64,000 bases of DNA from Oncomelania hupensis (lineage: Eukaryota; Mollusca; Gastropoda; Littorinimorpha; Pomatiopsidae), in the NCBI GenBank assembly GCA_036898135.1, contig CM072517.1, positions 59,174,490 through 59,238,489 of the forward strand. The letters are read 5' to 3'. Shown piece after piece: positions 1-11,480 of this stretch (the stretch's first letter is position 1; each line of letters opens with the position of its first letter). The position numbers and the translations under genes are program-made. Under the pieces are notes generated by a model. The model worked only from the letters and a program-made list of their open reading frames with translations, was not told the DNA's origin and did no database searches.

Positions 1-815
1 AGTGTGACAACTTCAAGATTCGGAAATACAAAGAATCTCTAACTCATTCTCATCTGGACTTATTTCAAATAAGAATATTAAACAATTTGCACTCAAATCA
101 AGAGTCTCCATTCTTTCAAATGTATATGTACCCTTAAACCCATCAATGTAAGTACATTTTAAGTCCAGACCTTTGATCGAATTGAGATTTCGGAAACACC
201 TGAAAAGGGTAAGACAAATCGTAGTTCAACTCCGATTGTTGCAAGTCGTTTTCAGCAAGCCACAGGTAGGGTAGTTGAGCATCGGGTTAACCACAAATGC
301 TATACATAGCATGCAAAAAATACAAAACAACACCCTTAGCTGAATTTATCAGCGATAAAACTCTTTAAACTCTTTAAGTTTAGTATTTCGATTAGCGTTT
401 CCACGTCTGCGTCAGCCAAGTCCAAATTAACGCATTCCAACCGCTCCATTTTCGTGCGAGATCCGTTCTCGACTCCAAGTAAAAAGGCAAAAAATCAGAC
501 TGTAAATGGGACTCTCAGTCAACCTTTGAAGCATAGTCCGGCTCAGATTGGCACATCGAAATTGGCTCAAATCAAGAACTTTGCACGTATACTGGCAAGG
601 ATGGCACGCACAAGTGTCATTCGTTGCAGTCCATGTAGAATACTGCATAACCCGTCAGCCCTACGTCAGGGCCGGAATCAAGTTTACACTCGTTGCAAAA
701 GCTGGAAGGATTTCAGATGTACCATGTTATTGTATCCTCTGTACAATTAGGCAATTCATGTTCATCACTTCACGCATACCACTTTAAGTCTTGGCCCGAT
801 TTGCCGTTGCGAACA
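1..815 (-). pseudogene. Toll-like receptor fragment, N-terminal ectodomain, decayed
   Basis: Read on the minus strand this matches the N-terminal half of the two intact TLR genes in the window: the end of the mature N-terminus, the cysteine-rich segment, and the first leucine-rich repeats with blocks such as VLDLSQFRCANLSRTMLQ. The signal peptide is missing beyond about 815. At least two in-frame stops lie in the cysteine-rich part (near 707 and near 625), and the reading frame shifts. The left end is cut by the window, so whether the LRR, membrane and TIR parts exist beyond it is unknown. I infer a dead third member of the tandem TLR array, in the same orientation as the other two. Confidence 0.8.
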
Positions 816-842
816 TACTGCTGAAATGTCTGGACACTTCTT

Positions 843-1385
843 GCTTTTTGTCCCTTGTTTGACGATGCCCGTATTCAAACGACTGGTCTTCTTGATCCGA
901 TCCTCAGGGAAGATAATATCCTACTCTTTGGAAATGCAGAAATATCATTGCAAGGAAATACCAACACGTTTTCAACTGTTCATACCTTTTTACTTTCATG
1001 TAACCGCTTCAAAACTGCACTTGAATGCTTCCTAGAAATAATTTCTTGATCTAAAATATCAATATCAAGTGGATGAATATGTCCACAAAATTGAACTACG
1101 ATACCACCAGTTTTGTCAGAAATGGCTTTTATATAATTATATATTTACTGTGCTTGTAATATAGTGTGTACACGTTATGAAAAACTTCTGATCCAATTCT
1201 TGTTTTATTTTCCAACATAATATAATTGGTTTTAACAGTTCTGCTAGTAACTTATATGGGTTATTTAAAATATTACATTTGTTTTATTTGTTTTGTTTTG
1301 CTGCTTAATCTCAGCCATTCTGTACATAATCATCTCATTCTGTTTTACCGCCTGTACAATCAGTTGAATAAAAAAAAAAAAGATA
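843..1385 (+). mobile_element. Non-LTR retrotransposon C-terminal fragment and 3' region
   Basis: A short open stretch (about 855-1049) encodes residues of the type DNILLFGN...NTNTFSTVHTFLLSCNRF, which resembles the extreme C-terminus of LINE reverse transcriptases and is similar in layout to the end of the LINE at 57247-57863. It is followed by AT-rich sequence ending in an A-rich tract near 1370-1382. It abuts the broken 5' end of the TLR fragment, so it may mark the insertion that truncated that gene. Family identity is uncertain. Confidence 0.4.
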
Positions 1386-1484
1386 AAGGAATTATTTTAT
1401 CAGCGCACGATGGTCAGAGAGATATATTACATTGTTGGAATTATTTTAAGAAAGCATTCAAGTGAGGTTTTGACCCACTAAAAC

Positions 1485-1606
<122 letters not shown>

Positions 1607-2222
1607 AGACAATACATTTGAAAAATCTCAATCGTGTTCCGTGATCACATTTTTTCCTTCAAATGTCGTTCTAACTCCAAAACTTCCATGAGTACGGACA
1701 AGACAACAAATAATGAAGAAATGTGCATTTATTGCGCGCGACAAGAAGAACATTAATTATTTTCCATAATACCCATTTTTTAAGGCTTGAATTTGTTACA
1801 AGAATTATAAATGCAATTTTTATCTGAAGCCATCATAGTCTAATTTCGTTCAGTTTAGACATTTCCGTGAAGACCTTGTCCCAATTATTTATTTCTTCCT
1901 CAATAATATCTTACCATTTCTTACATGGATTAGAAATATTAATTTTCGAAACAAATAAATCATTTTAAAAAGTCCAAGCCTATGGACGTCACTGACCATC
2001 CATTGTCCATTCCCTACCATGGCAGCTCTCTAGGGTGACCGTTTATGTTTTGCCATCGTAGGTCCTAAGCTTAATGTCTACACAAAAAGAAACCAAAAAA
2101 AAAAAAAAAAAAAAAAAAGATAATATGACGGACTGGACAAAAACTAATGGACATGATTCTGATAACGACTCGGAAACCAGAGGTACAGAAAAGGAATCTG
2201 GGCTCTTCAGAGGTTTTCCAGT

Positions 2223-2800
2223 TTGTTCCATACTCTGACCTGTATGACTGGCTCTTATTGTAAACGGCTCTGGCAGACCGAATGGTCTAATCAATTCAAC
2301 AACACGTTATTTCGAAGTCTTCCAGAGTTTGGTTCTTTGCCTAACTTTGCGTTCACCCGCAAAGTAGAAACTTTTGGCTCGCCTTCATATTGGGCATACT
2401 TATGTCACCCATAGTTTCCTTTCGAAAGGAGAAGAACCACCGTGGTGCTTTGCATGTGACAACTCTTTTTTCTGTCCGCCATTTTTTGTTTGAATGTGCT
2501 GATCTTACTGATTAGAGAGAAAGATGTTGTGGTTCGATACCTTTAATTGAAATTTTAAAAGTTTGCAATGATCAAAACCTGTTTACATTTTTACGTGTTG
2601 TTGGTTTGTTTTATCGCATAATTTTAGGTCAGGCCATCTTATTTGTGTGCTTGTTTGGATTTCAATAATGAAACCAGTTTTATATACATTTTTATCAAAA
2701 TGTAACTTTAGCGGTTTCTTCTGATTTGGAATAGTTTTGAGTGGTTTGATTTGGCTCTTAGAAGTCCGCTCGACCTTATAAACATTAATTATCTATCTAT
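2223..2800 (+). mobile_element. RNase H-type LINE, C-terminal and 3' UTR remnant
   Basis: Broken plus-strand frames give the order seen at the C-terminus of RNase H-bearing LINEs (I/Jockey-like): a WSNQFNNTLF block, then a WCFACDN zinc-finger half, a frameshift, and VRHFLFECADL, followed by ILKVCNDQNLFTFLRVVGLF. The 3' region ends at 2730-2790 in a block (GGCTCTTAGAAGTCCGCT) shared with the dispersed repeats at 17549-18010, 29526-30088, 59570-59750 and 61055-61645. The copy is 5'-truncated and frame-broken. The match to the LINE C-terminal pattern is from recall of the family, not a search. Confidence 0.6.
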
Positions 2801-3388
2801 ATCTAATTTCTTGCAGCAAGAAGCATTGATTTGGAGACAAATATGTAATATATAATTTGTGTTGACTCAAAATCAGTTCATTATGCTTTAGGAAATTAGA
2901 AAAGTGAGAAACTAGTACAAACGTTGTGTTTAGTATGAATGAGCCCAACTCACATTTGTAATTGGTAGATAGCAGCACAAGTCATACTTACAATTTTAAA
3001 ACATCAGCACAGCTTACATTTGTCATTGTAAAATATTTACCATAACCCACATCTGCCTGCGATAAATGATAAACACAAGAACACGTTGTTCCTGAAAGAT
3101 ATAACTTCAACTCAAATTGGTCAATAGTATATCATTATCCGCAAAGATTATATTGGTCCATGGTAAATGTGTTCTTCTCTATTAAATGACCCGCACTATG
3201 CTAGCACATTTTCCATACGGCGATGGTCACTTTGTAAGAAATCACCATACAGAAAGGGGTCTACTTATAGCATTTGGGTAGGGTGAGGGGGGGAGGGTGT
3301 CTTAGTTTCACACTACAAAAACAATGCCTCTTTGCCTTCTGCACTCAAAGACTAATATAAACCTGACGTAGAGTTGTTTCCCTGGTTA
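2800..3388. other. 3' flank of TLR gene A; no gene seen
   Basis: AT-rich sequence without a convincing open frame. The last roughly 90 bp (3300-3388) match 14700-14793 plus 18493-18501, the flank of the second TLR, and so serve as the unoccupied-site version of the Mutator-like insertion there. A G-rich run lies near 3285-3300. Confidence 0.6.
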
Positions 3389-5686
3389 TCACATCACCTG
3401 TTCCTCGTGCTGCATCACTTCGTTCAGAGCCTGCGTTAGGCGACCCCAGAATGCCCGCGCCGCGTCGCCATGCTCCTCCCACTGCAAGTACGTCGTCGTC
3501 CTCAGCACCGCTATCATTGATGACGTCATCTCACGTGACACCACGTCATCCAGGCAGGCGACGATCAGCGCGTCATCGTAGTCCATGACGTGACGCAGGC
3601 AGAGGTTGAGCTCGAACTGACACCACTGGCTGAGCACGAAGTGGTTGGAGAAGAGCATGAGCACCTTCTTGCTGCTCTCCAAGCACTCCACAATGTTGTC
3701 CACGATGTTGCGGCCAGGGATGAAGTCTCGCACGTGCACGCACAGCCTCAACCCCAGGCGGCCCTCTAGCTCCGGCATGAGTTGCTGACGGACCCACAGC
3801 TTGTTCTCCGAGTCGAAGGAGACGAAGACGTCGTAGATGAAGTGATTTTGCTGCAGGTAGCGCCTCCTAACGTCATCACGACCACGAAACGCCTCGTACA
3901 GCAGAAGGCGCAGATGCCATCGGTAGCAGTACAGCAGCGTCACTGCTGTCAACATCACTATGATGAAACTGCAAGTTAAAATGATGAGCACGATGGCATA
4001 ATGACTGAGCATGCACGCTTGTTTGGTCATTGTGAACTTCCCAAGCTGTACAATATCGCCTTTACCGCGACAAATGTATCTGGGGTTAGACGGGTTGAAT
4101 AGACGATGATCCGATAGAAACCATTGCTTGAACCAGAACAGCTCACAGGAACACGTGAATGGATTTTGACTGAAGTCCAGAAGCGTCAATTTTGCGCGAA
4201 GTCTTTCACCAAATGTTTGCACGTTGACGGCGGTCAGTTTGTTTCCGGACAGGTCCAGGTGAGTGAGGTGAATCAGAGATTCGAAACACTGGTCAGGTAT
4301 GAAGCTGATTGCGTTGTCACTGAGGATCAATTTTGTCAGATTAACCCAGTTGCTCACAGTCTTGCACGACACGAAGCCCAGTTTGCTGCCTGACAACGAC
4401 AGAGTCTTCAGGGATCTCAGGTGTCCGAACATGGCCAGGAACTTTTCTTCATCCACCAGACCGAGATAACTGCCATCCAAAAACAAATGCTCCAATCGTG
4501 TTACATTGTTTTGAAACCCCACTTTCCCTTCGAAGAAGAGAATGTTTCTGTTTTTGAGGCGAAGCTCCACCAATGTAGGATGCTTTAGAATGTTCGCATC
4601 CACCTCTAGAATTTCAGCCTGCTGTTCGCCCAAGTACATGTACTGAAGTGCAGGACATTGCACACTATCAAACCAGGTTGTCGCATGCACGGTAAGAAGG
4701 TTATTCATGCTCAGGTCCAAGTACCTCAACTTTGGGAAACAAAGACTAGTGAAAATGGAAGTAGAAAATTCCACAAATGGTGGCATTGTTATGATTTTAT
4801 TCTTCGACAGGTCCAGCGTTACAAGCTTCGGAAAATAAGACACACTCTCCTCTAACCCATTCTCACCTCGCCTTCTCTCACATGATGGAAACAATGTTTC
4901 AAAACTGTTGTCACTCAAATCGAGAGTCTCCATGTTTTTGAAGGTATGTGTACCCCTAAAATCAACAATGTTCGTACTGTGTAAGTCCAGGCCTGTGAGA
5001 TTTGGAAAAACACCAAAAAGGTTAGTAAACGCATTGTTCGTATTCAATCCCGGCTGTCGCAGGTCGTTTTCAGATAACCACAGGTAGTTGATCGTCGAGT
5101 TAACTACAAAAGCTGTACGTAGCATGCTGTATGTCAAACCTGAATGTTTTAGCGACAATCTCTTTAACTTTGGCAAGTTTAGGACTTCGATCAGCGTTTC
5201 CGGGTCTACGTCGGCGGTATCCAAATTTACGCACTCTACGCGCTCCATGTGCGTGAGAGATCCGTTCTCGACACCAAGCGACCAGATCAAAATCAGACTT
5301 TTGATGGGGACCTCAGTCACGTTTTGCAGCATAGTCCGACTCAGCTTGGCACATTGAAATTGGCTCAAATCAAGTACATCCACGTATGCTGGCAAGTGTG
5401 GCAAGCATAACTGCCCCTTGTTGCAGTTCATGCTGCACTCTGCGTAACCCGTTAATCCTAGGTCAGCCGTGGGACCAATCCCACACGCGTGGCAAGAGCT
5501 GGCAGGACCGCAGGTGTGCTCCGTTATCACATCGTCCTTGGTACAATCGGGCAACGAGTATTTTTCACTGCAGGCATCCCACTTCATGTCTGGTCCTATA
5601 TCCAGTTCGGCAAAAGCACAATGGATGGTCGCCAGCAGACAGTATGTCAGAACCCTAACACACACTACTCCATACGCTGGCCCCAT
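3389..5686 (-). CDS. Toll-like receptor (copy A), single exon
   Basis: An intact 765-residue type I membrane receptor. A signal peptide (about residues 1-26, hydrophobic, ending CAFA) is followed by a cysteine-rich N-terminal segment (about 30-95) and a run of leucine-rich repeats with LxxLxLSxNxL units (about 105-520). A CxCx-type LRR C-cap (NPFTCSCELFWFKQWF) comes next, then a single membrane helix (about 564-587) and a cytoplasmic TIR domain (616-765). TIR box 1 is YDVFVSFDS, box 2 is RDFIPG at 653-658, and box 3 is FW at 746-747. The family binds microbial or endogenous ligands outside the cell and recruits MyD88-type TIR adaptors inside. The start aligns with the conserved second Met of copy B. 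No intron is visible. Family assignment is very secure; the ligand and ortholog are not knowable from sequence alone. Confidence 0.97.
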   Translation of the reverse strand: MGPAYGVVCVRVLTYCLLATIHCAFAELDIGPDMKWDACSEKYSLPDCTKDDVITEHTCGPASSCHACGIGPTADLGLTGYAECSMNCNKGQLCLPHLPAYVDVLDLSQFQCAKLSRTMLQNVTEVPIKSLILIWSLGVENGSLTHMERVECVNLDTADVDPETLIEVLNLPKLKRLSLKHSGLTYSMLRTAFVVNSTINYLWLSENDLRQPGLNTNNAFTNLFGVFPNLTGLDLHSTNIVDFRGTHTFKNMETLDLSDNSFETLFPSCERRRGENGLEESVSYFPKLVTLDLSKNKIITMPPFVEFSTSIFTSLCFPKLRYLDLSMNNLLTVHATTWFDSVQCPALQYMYLGEQQAEILEVDANILKHPTLVELRLKNRNILFFEGKVGFQNNVTRLEHLFLDGSYLGLVDEEKFLAMFGHLRSLKTLSLSGSKLGFVSCKTVSNWVNLTKLILSDNAISFIPDQCFESLIHLTHLDLSGNKLTAVNVQTFGERLRAKLTLLDFSQNPFTCSCELFWFKQWFLSDHRLFNPSNPRYICRGKGDIVQLGKFTMTKQACMLSHYAIVLIILTCSFIIVMLTAVTLLYCYRWHLRLLLYEAFRGRDDVRRRYLQQNHFIYDVFVSFDSENKLWVRQQLMPELEGRLGLRLCVHVRDFIPGRNIVDNIVECLESSKKVLMLFSNHFVLSQWCQFELNLCLRHVMDYDDALIVACLDDVVSREMTSSMIAVLRTTTYLQWEEHGDAARAFWGRLTQALNEVMQHEEQVM

Positions 5687-6355
5687 TGCATAAACTCAAA
5701 GTTGGTCAGGGTTCGTTCAGAAACCTTTTTTGTTCTCAATAATTGATATGTCCCTCAGTAGCACGTAGAAGAAGGAGGAAACTTCACTCCCAAATAATCC
5801 AAGTGAACAAACTGTTCTTTTCGAGTTGTTATTTCATTCTTTCAACATTTATTGATGCTGTCCCACGAGTTTGAATGATACAGAATATAGTTTAGTTTCA
5901 AATTTGCAATGCTGAGATACTAATACAAAGAATAAGTACCTACAGCACAGTTTAATAATAATCTTGCATGTGTTGTTGTCTTGAACAATTAGACCTGATC
6001 ATTCAGCCACAGTTGATGTTAAAGGCCTTTTTCTACTAGGTCTCACAGCCCTCCTCACTACACTGAAACTTGAGAACGGATTCTTTTTATTGTTAAACTG
6101 CATTTTGATTGGCTACAATTGGTTTCCTTTTCGTCCGCCAGTGTTCTTCTTCATGTTAAAAACAATTTTCCTTATGGCATATTATATGCTCTTTAATTCT
6201 TTTTTTTTTCTTTTTTTTAACGAAATAACGAGTTTTGAGGTTTGGATTTCCGATGTACCAACCAACGAACCAAGAAAACTAAGCCAGAACACTCAGGTGG
6301 TTTGATCATACTACTAAGATGTCATGGGACCTTCCCTGTCGTATTTCTTGGAATG

Positions 6356-6545
6356 GCCGGAGGTGTAGTTGGTTAGGGATCAGTTTCTTATGCCGAAGCT
6401 CGCTGGTTCAAAACCCGCAAAGGACGAGCTTATATGACTTGGGTACGAGTCTGTTCAGGTCGACTAGTTGCTTTGTTTTCCTAGGGTATTTCTGATTCCT
6501 CCCTCCTTTCAATAGATGTTTTGGATGCAAAAAAAAACCAAGCAT
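6356..6545 (+). mobile_element. tRNA-derived SINE (family A), diverged copy
   Basis: It has a tRNA-like head with a recognisable B box (GGTTCAAAACC region near 6410) and a following block corresponding to the ACCGAGGGTTTTCTCC...ACTCCGGTTTCCTCC core of the better copies at 36538 and 61678. It is more mutated than those. It lies in the TLR A flank and I do not see it in the paralogous TLR B flank, so it probably inserted after the duplication. Confidence 0.6.
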
Positions 6546-6721
6546 TTCTTTTCCCATTCAAAAAAGCGACCACCCCTGCCTTTACTCTACAAGTTTGAGT
6601 GATGTGTTTTTGTTATTTTTGTGAGTGTGTGTCACATGTGAGCGTGTTTGGTGATACAGATCGCCGCGCCTTGAGGCTGATTGGTGATTTGGGGGAAAAG
6701 CTGTTATACAGCATCATCATT

Positions 6722-6735
6722 AGCATCGTTGTCAT

Positions 6736-6766
<31 letters not shown>

Positions 6767-6803
6767 AGCAGAAGCATCATCAGTATCATCATCATCATCA
6801 TCG

Positions 6804-6854
<51 letters not shown>

Positions 6855-6858
6855 ACGT
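6722..6858. repeat. (ATC)n microsatellite
   Basis: An ATC/AGC trinucleotide array with interruptions. Arrays at the equivalent place upstream of TLR B (21485-22285) suggest it predates the duplication. Confidence 0.95.
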
Positions 6859-7299
6859 ACTTGCGCTATGCCCGTTACAAACGAAATCTCCTGGTAACGG
6901 CTTTGACGTGTTCTGTGACCTCTGTTACAGACACAGTGAATGCGTTTTCCTTAAACCCCTGTTCCAATAATAGTAGTTAGGAATTCCCCTCAATTTCAAT
7001 TATATTTATTTGCATTTTCCGTAGTGAAAAATAATTATGCTATTTAGGATAAGGAAATTTGGCTGTTTGATGCTTTCAGTTTTCCTGTAACCAAACATGA
7101 TTGTGAGTAGCTTTTCTTCTGACCATTATTTATTTAATTTATTTAATATCAATTGATTGTTGTGGTGGTTTTTTTTACTTGGATACGTCCAAAACAATCG
7201 TTTATGTTTGTGGATTTTTAAAAATAAAGACTAAATTAAACCTAGTTTGCATTTATTGAACATTTACTGTACAGACTGCGTATTCTTCTTTCCCCTTTT

Positions 7300-7625
7300 T
7301 CTTCTTCTCTTTTTAAAAACAAATCTTTTTGTATTTTTTTTTCATTTGTCTTATCTTTTAATTTTTTTTCTTTCCTTCTTTCCCTTTCTTTCTTCCTTTC
7401 TTTCTTCTTATTTTTCTTTTTGTTTTCTTCTACATTTTTATAATTTTTTTTCTTCTTCTTTTAATCCTTTTCTTTCTTTCTTTCTTTCTTTCTTCCTTTC
7501 TTTCTTTCTTTCTTCCGTCTTCTGCTTATTCTAATCTTTATTTTTCCACTCTTCCTCTTCTTTTCATTCATTCTTTCTCCTTCTGCTTCTTCTTTTTTTT
7601 CTTCTTTTTTTCTTCTTCTTCTACC
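7300..7625. repeat. Pyrimidine-rich (TTTC/TTC)n tract
   Basis: About 325 bp of nearly uninterrupted T/C on the plus strand with TTTC and TTC units. 7625-7850 holds nothing recognisable. Confidence 0.85.
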
Positions 7626-7863
7626 TTAAGCTTGTTCTGTACTGACGATTTGAACAAGGATGTAGCCAGAGCAAGATCACGCCTGTACACATAACTACCT
7701 TAAAAATAATGGGAAAGACAATATTCTCCCGCGTGAATTATCGCTTGTCGACCAACAAAACAATTAAAACAGTTAAAAGTACACCCATTTGTGATTTCTT
7801 TTCTTTTAGATTTTGAGGAAAATATGACGTCATTCGAGTGGCTGAAATTGGGGTTGCCTTAGT

Positions 7864-9724
7864 CCTATTCTATCCTATCCTATCCCGTAACTCGGAAGTC
7901 GTTGGGGCACCACAGATGATCGTTTAACCAATGTACTCCATCTTTCTCTGTCCTCAGCAACCCTGATGGCTAAGCTCATTGTCAAGCCAGTCCATTCTCG
8001 AATGTTGTCCTCCCGCCTCTTTTTCGGTCTTCCTCTTCTTCTATCTCCTTGCACTGTGTCTTGCAGGATGGTCTTTGCAAGGCCTGATGATCTGGTGTCG
8101 TGGCCGTACCATCGGAATTTCAATTTCTTCACCACTGTGAGCATGTCATCGTGTTGTCCAATGGCTTGTGTGATGGTCTGTCGGACTTCGTCGTTGGTGA
8201 TGTGCTGGGTATACGAAATGCCCAGAAGTCTTCTGTAGCACCTCATCTCCATGCTTTGTATTCTTCGTTGTAGATCTGCTCTTTGGGTCAAAGTTTCGCA
8301 AGCGCATAGGAAGATGGAGATGACAAGGGAACACAGCAGCCTTACCTTGGAATGTAGACTGATGGTCCTGTCTTTCCAAAGGGCTTCAACTTTGCCAGGG
8401 CAGCAGTTGTTTGTGCGATCCTGGAGAGGACTTCCTGGCGGGACCCACTGTCTGATACAATGGCTCCTAAATATTTGAAGCTATGCACTGTGTTGAGGGA
8501 CTGGCCTTAGACTTTGATGTCCGTGTTGATGCCATTGATGTCGTTGGTAATCTTTTTGGTCTTCTCTGCACTTATTTGCATTCCATAGGCTCTGGAGGAA
8601 GTGTCAAACCTCTGTACCAGATGTTCAAGTTCTTGTTCCTCTCCAGCCAATCCATCAATGTCATCCGCAAAACGGAAGTTGGAGATTGCTCTACCCCCTA
8701 TGCTGACAGTGTCTTCGTGATTGCAAAGGCATCTGACAGGATGCGCTCTAGGAAGAAGTTGAAGAGAGTTGGAGAGAGTAGGCATCCTTGACGCAAACCG
8801 ATAGTTGTTCTGAACCAGCTTCCGATGGGGCTGGTATGGAAGATTGCACTGGTAGCCTTGTCATACAGGCTTTTGATGACTTCACTTCAATAATTTTAAG
8901 GCTGATGTTGCACACTCTCATAGTTGCTCACAGAGCTGCATGCCAGACTCAGTCAAACGCTTTCTTGAAGTCTACGAACACATGATATTGATGTTGTTGG
9001 TGCTGTAGGTATTTCTCGCAGATTATCCTGAGGTTGAAAATCTGTTCAAGGGTACTTCGCCCTGCCATGAATCCTGCTTGTTCTTCAGCTATGATTTGTT
9101 CAGCTTGGGGTTTCAACCTGCTGAGTGTTATTTTCATGAGTACTTTGCTGGGATGGCTGATGAGGCTGATGGTGCGGTAATTTTCACACTCCTGAAGGTT
9201 ACCTTTTTTGAGAAGAGTGATGACAAGCGACTGTGTCCATGGTGTAGGCCACTCCCAACTCTGCCAGATCTTGTTACAGATAATGGTGAGGGCGTCAATC
9301 ATCGCTTCTCCTCCAGCTTGAAGCAGTTCCGCGGGTATGTTGTCCACTCCCGCTGACTTCCCTTTCTTCAGCGATTGCATTGCTGCCTCAACTTCTTCTC
9401 GGAGAATTGGGAGGATTTCATCTTCTTCCCTGTTCTCTGGACATGCTAGAACTGATGGGTCTCCGTTTGGTGTGTGGTTGTAAAGGTCAGAGCCGTACTC
9501 TGTCCGTCTATCCAAGACTTCTTGTTCTTCTGAAAGGCATTTGACAGACTTGCTTTGGATCGTGGAGACCTTGGGCTTTTTAACCCTTATCAGCCGCTTT
9601 ACAGTCTGGTAGGCCTTCCTGCTGTTGTTCTTGTTCAGACTGTTCCCTATTTCCTGGCATTGATCTTCTATCCATTTCTCCTTTGCAGTGCGCACGCCTT
9701 TTCGGATGTCATTGTTGATTTTTC
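7864..9724 (-). mobile_element. RTE-like LINE, 5'-truncated, with 12-bp TSD
   Basis: Minus-strand fragments of one reverse transcriptase: AGVDNIPAELL and the following fingers region (8949-9695), EEQAGFMAGRST, VFVDFKKAFD, then after frameshifts the catalytic FADDID block (8507-8785) and the C-terminal RWYGH/GRPKKR region (7875-8291). The 3' end carries CCTAT/ATAGG tandem units. Both sides are flanked by GGTTGCCTTAGT (7852-7863 and 9725-9736), a perfect 12-bp target-site duplication. The endonuclease half is missing because of 5' truncation. The short tandem 3' tail and the RT motifs point to the RTE clade; clade naming needs a tree. Not functional. Confidence 0.88.
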
Positions 9725-9736
9725 GGTTGCCTTAGT

Positions 9737-11072
9737 ACCAGCAGGATTGGATTTCTTAATTTTTTTGATTAGCATATATTTCTTTGTTTGATTACGGTGA
9801 GTAAAAAGGATGTTTGTTTAGCGTAAATAAATGGTATAGACTTTTTTAACTAACGTATATTTGTTTGATTTAGCATACATTATTTTGTTTGATTAGCATT
9901 TTTTAATGTAAAAGGGAATGCATGTGGTGGTACAAAGGGAAAGTCACTCTCACACACAAGTGGATTCTTTTGTCCAAGGAGACCAGGCGATGTGATGCAA
10001 GTTTGTGCAAGTTGAATTTATTATGAAGAGAAAGACAAAGTTGACCCTGAAAATAACACGACTGGTCTCATAAGGCTATATACCTATTACTTTTAAATAT
10101 TATTTATAAAAGAATATTTAAAACAGTAAATGATCGATTCCGCCAAGTTAGTTATCAGATTAAATAATTATCTGATGTCGACTTCCCAAAACAATCAAAT
10201 CATCCGCTTACATCACTTCTGTACTCATTTTCGGTTTCACTTCCCGCCCCTCAAATTAGAGTTAACCAATTCAAAGTCTAAATTAGCATTGAATTTTAAA
10301 CAACAGCAATACATGTTTAAAACTTAAAATATCAAAGGGTTTTAACTTATACCAAAAGAATAAACAATAAAAGCAGTCAATTTATATTCGATATCATCAT
10401 CATCATCATTAGCATCAGCATCATCATTAGCATCAGCATCATCATTAACATCATCATCAATGGCGATGACAAAGAAATCAATTGTTAAGAAAACTTATGA
10501 AAAGGTTTAAAGAAATAAATGTAAAGATTTTAAAACCTCAAACATTTTAAACCTTCTTATTTTAAAAATGGATTAATGTTCACAAACAAATATTTTTATA
10601 TTAAAATATGATGACTTAAAAAATGATTTATGTCTTTCAAACTCATTAAGCATTATTTCCGAATTTGATTTTTTAAAAATAAGTTGAGTTTACCAAATAT
10701 TATTATAAAAATATAAATGCCCAACAGTAAAAATATGACAAAGGCAGATATCAGTTCATACTTCATTTATCAAATATATAGTACAATAGTCGTAATCCAA
10801 TGTCCAATATATCTATTAATTAAAACCTATATTCAAAATAAATGCACAAACTCCACACTCAACATGAAAATTCAATCAAACATGAGCACAAAACGTCACC
10901 ATGGCTTTTCGATCTCATTTAATATAATTGAACAGTAGGCCTATACTGTGAAAGAAAAAAAAGACAGACTCACTCACAACTGGCTTATTAACAACTCCTT
11001 CTGACTCGCAACTCATATCATACATCACAGCTGTATACACCAAAAAACTCTGAAGTAACATTTATTATTATG

Positions 11073-11120
<48 letters not shown>

Positions 11121-11379
11121 ATAATAAATGTTACTTCAGAGTACATATATAAGGTATTATGTACAAATGACACATCAAAATATAACAGTCAATAGAAGCA
11201 TCAAATTTGACATCACAGATCACTCACATAAACATTATGAGACACAAAACAACAGTGTTTAGAAAATATATTGTGTACATGTACGTACAGTAATATAAAT
11301 AAAAAGCTTCATGACTAAACATGAATAATAAATTAAACTAATTTACATAAATGAATTAACAGGAATAAAAGATTGTTTG
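9737..11379. other. AT-rich stretch, no gene
   Basis: Very AT-rich DNA without credible coding sequence. It holds a small ATC/AGC array at 10397-10460 and the hairpin listed separately at 11047-11142. Confidence 0.7.
11047..11142. repeat. Perfect inverted repeat around an (AT)n core
   Basis: The arm starting ACTCTGAAGTAACATTTATT at 11047 is repeated as its exact reverse complement ending at 11142. Each arm is at least 32 bp, and the (AT)n centre is itself self-complementary, so the whole 96 bp can fold as one hairpin or cruciform. It may be a minimal foldback element. Confidence 0.85.
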
Positions 11380-11480
11380 AAAGATGGAGTACGCTTGTTA
11401 AACGATCATCTGTGGTGCCCCAACGATTTCGAGTTACGGGATAGGATAGGTTAGGATAGGATATGATAGGATAGGATAAT
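11380..11480 (+). mobile_element. RTE-like LINE 3'-end fragment
   Basis: About 100 bp matching the extreme 3' end of the RTE-like family (GGAGTACGC...AAACGATCATCTGTGGTGCC...GAGTTACGG), followed by GGATA units. It is severely 5'-truncated, plus orientation. Confidence 0.8.

Larger units (their letters stand above)
5687..7300. repeat. 5' flank of TLR A, part of a duplicated segment
   Basis: This flank aligns in order with the flank of TLR B. 5720-5830 matches 20790-20890, and 6040-6075 matches 21100-21140. The block at 6840-6960 matches 21745-21860, and 6970-7290 matches 26911-27290. The duplication unit therefore covers the TLR, its 3' flank and at least 1.6 kb upstream. Promoter elements shared by the two genes should lie within about 300 bp upstream of 5686, but I cannot assign them. 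Confidence 0.75.

Noticed and set aside
3573..3797. Extra frames overlapping the TLR TIR domains on both strands (also at 18686-18910)
   Set aside because: Shadows of the GC-rich TIR coding sequence; they differ in position of stops and show no independent domain.
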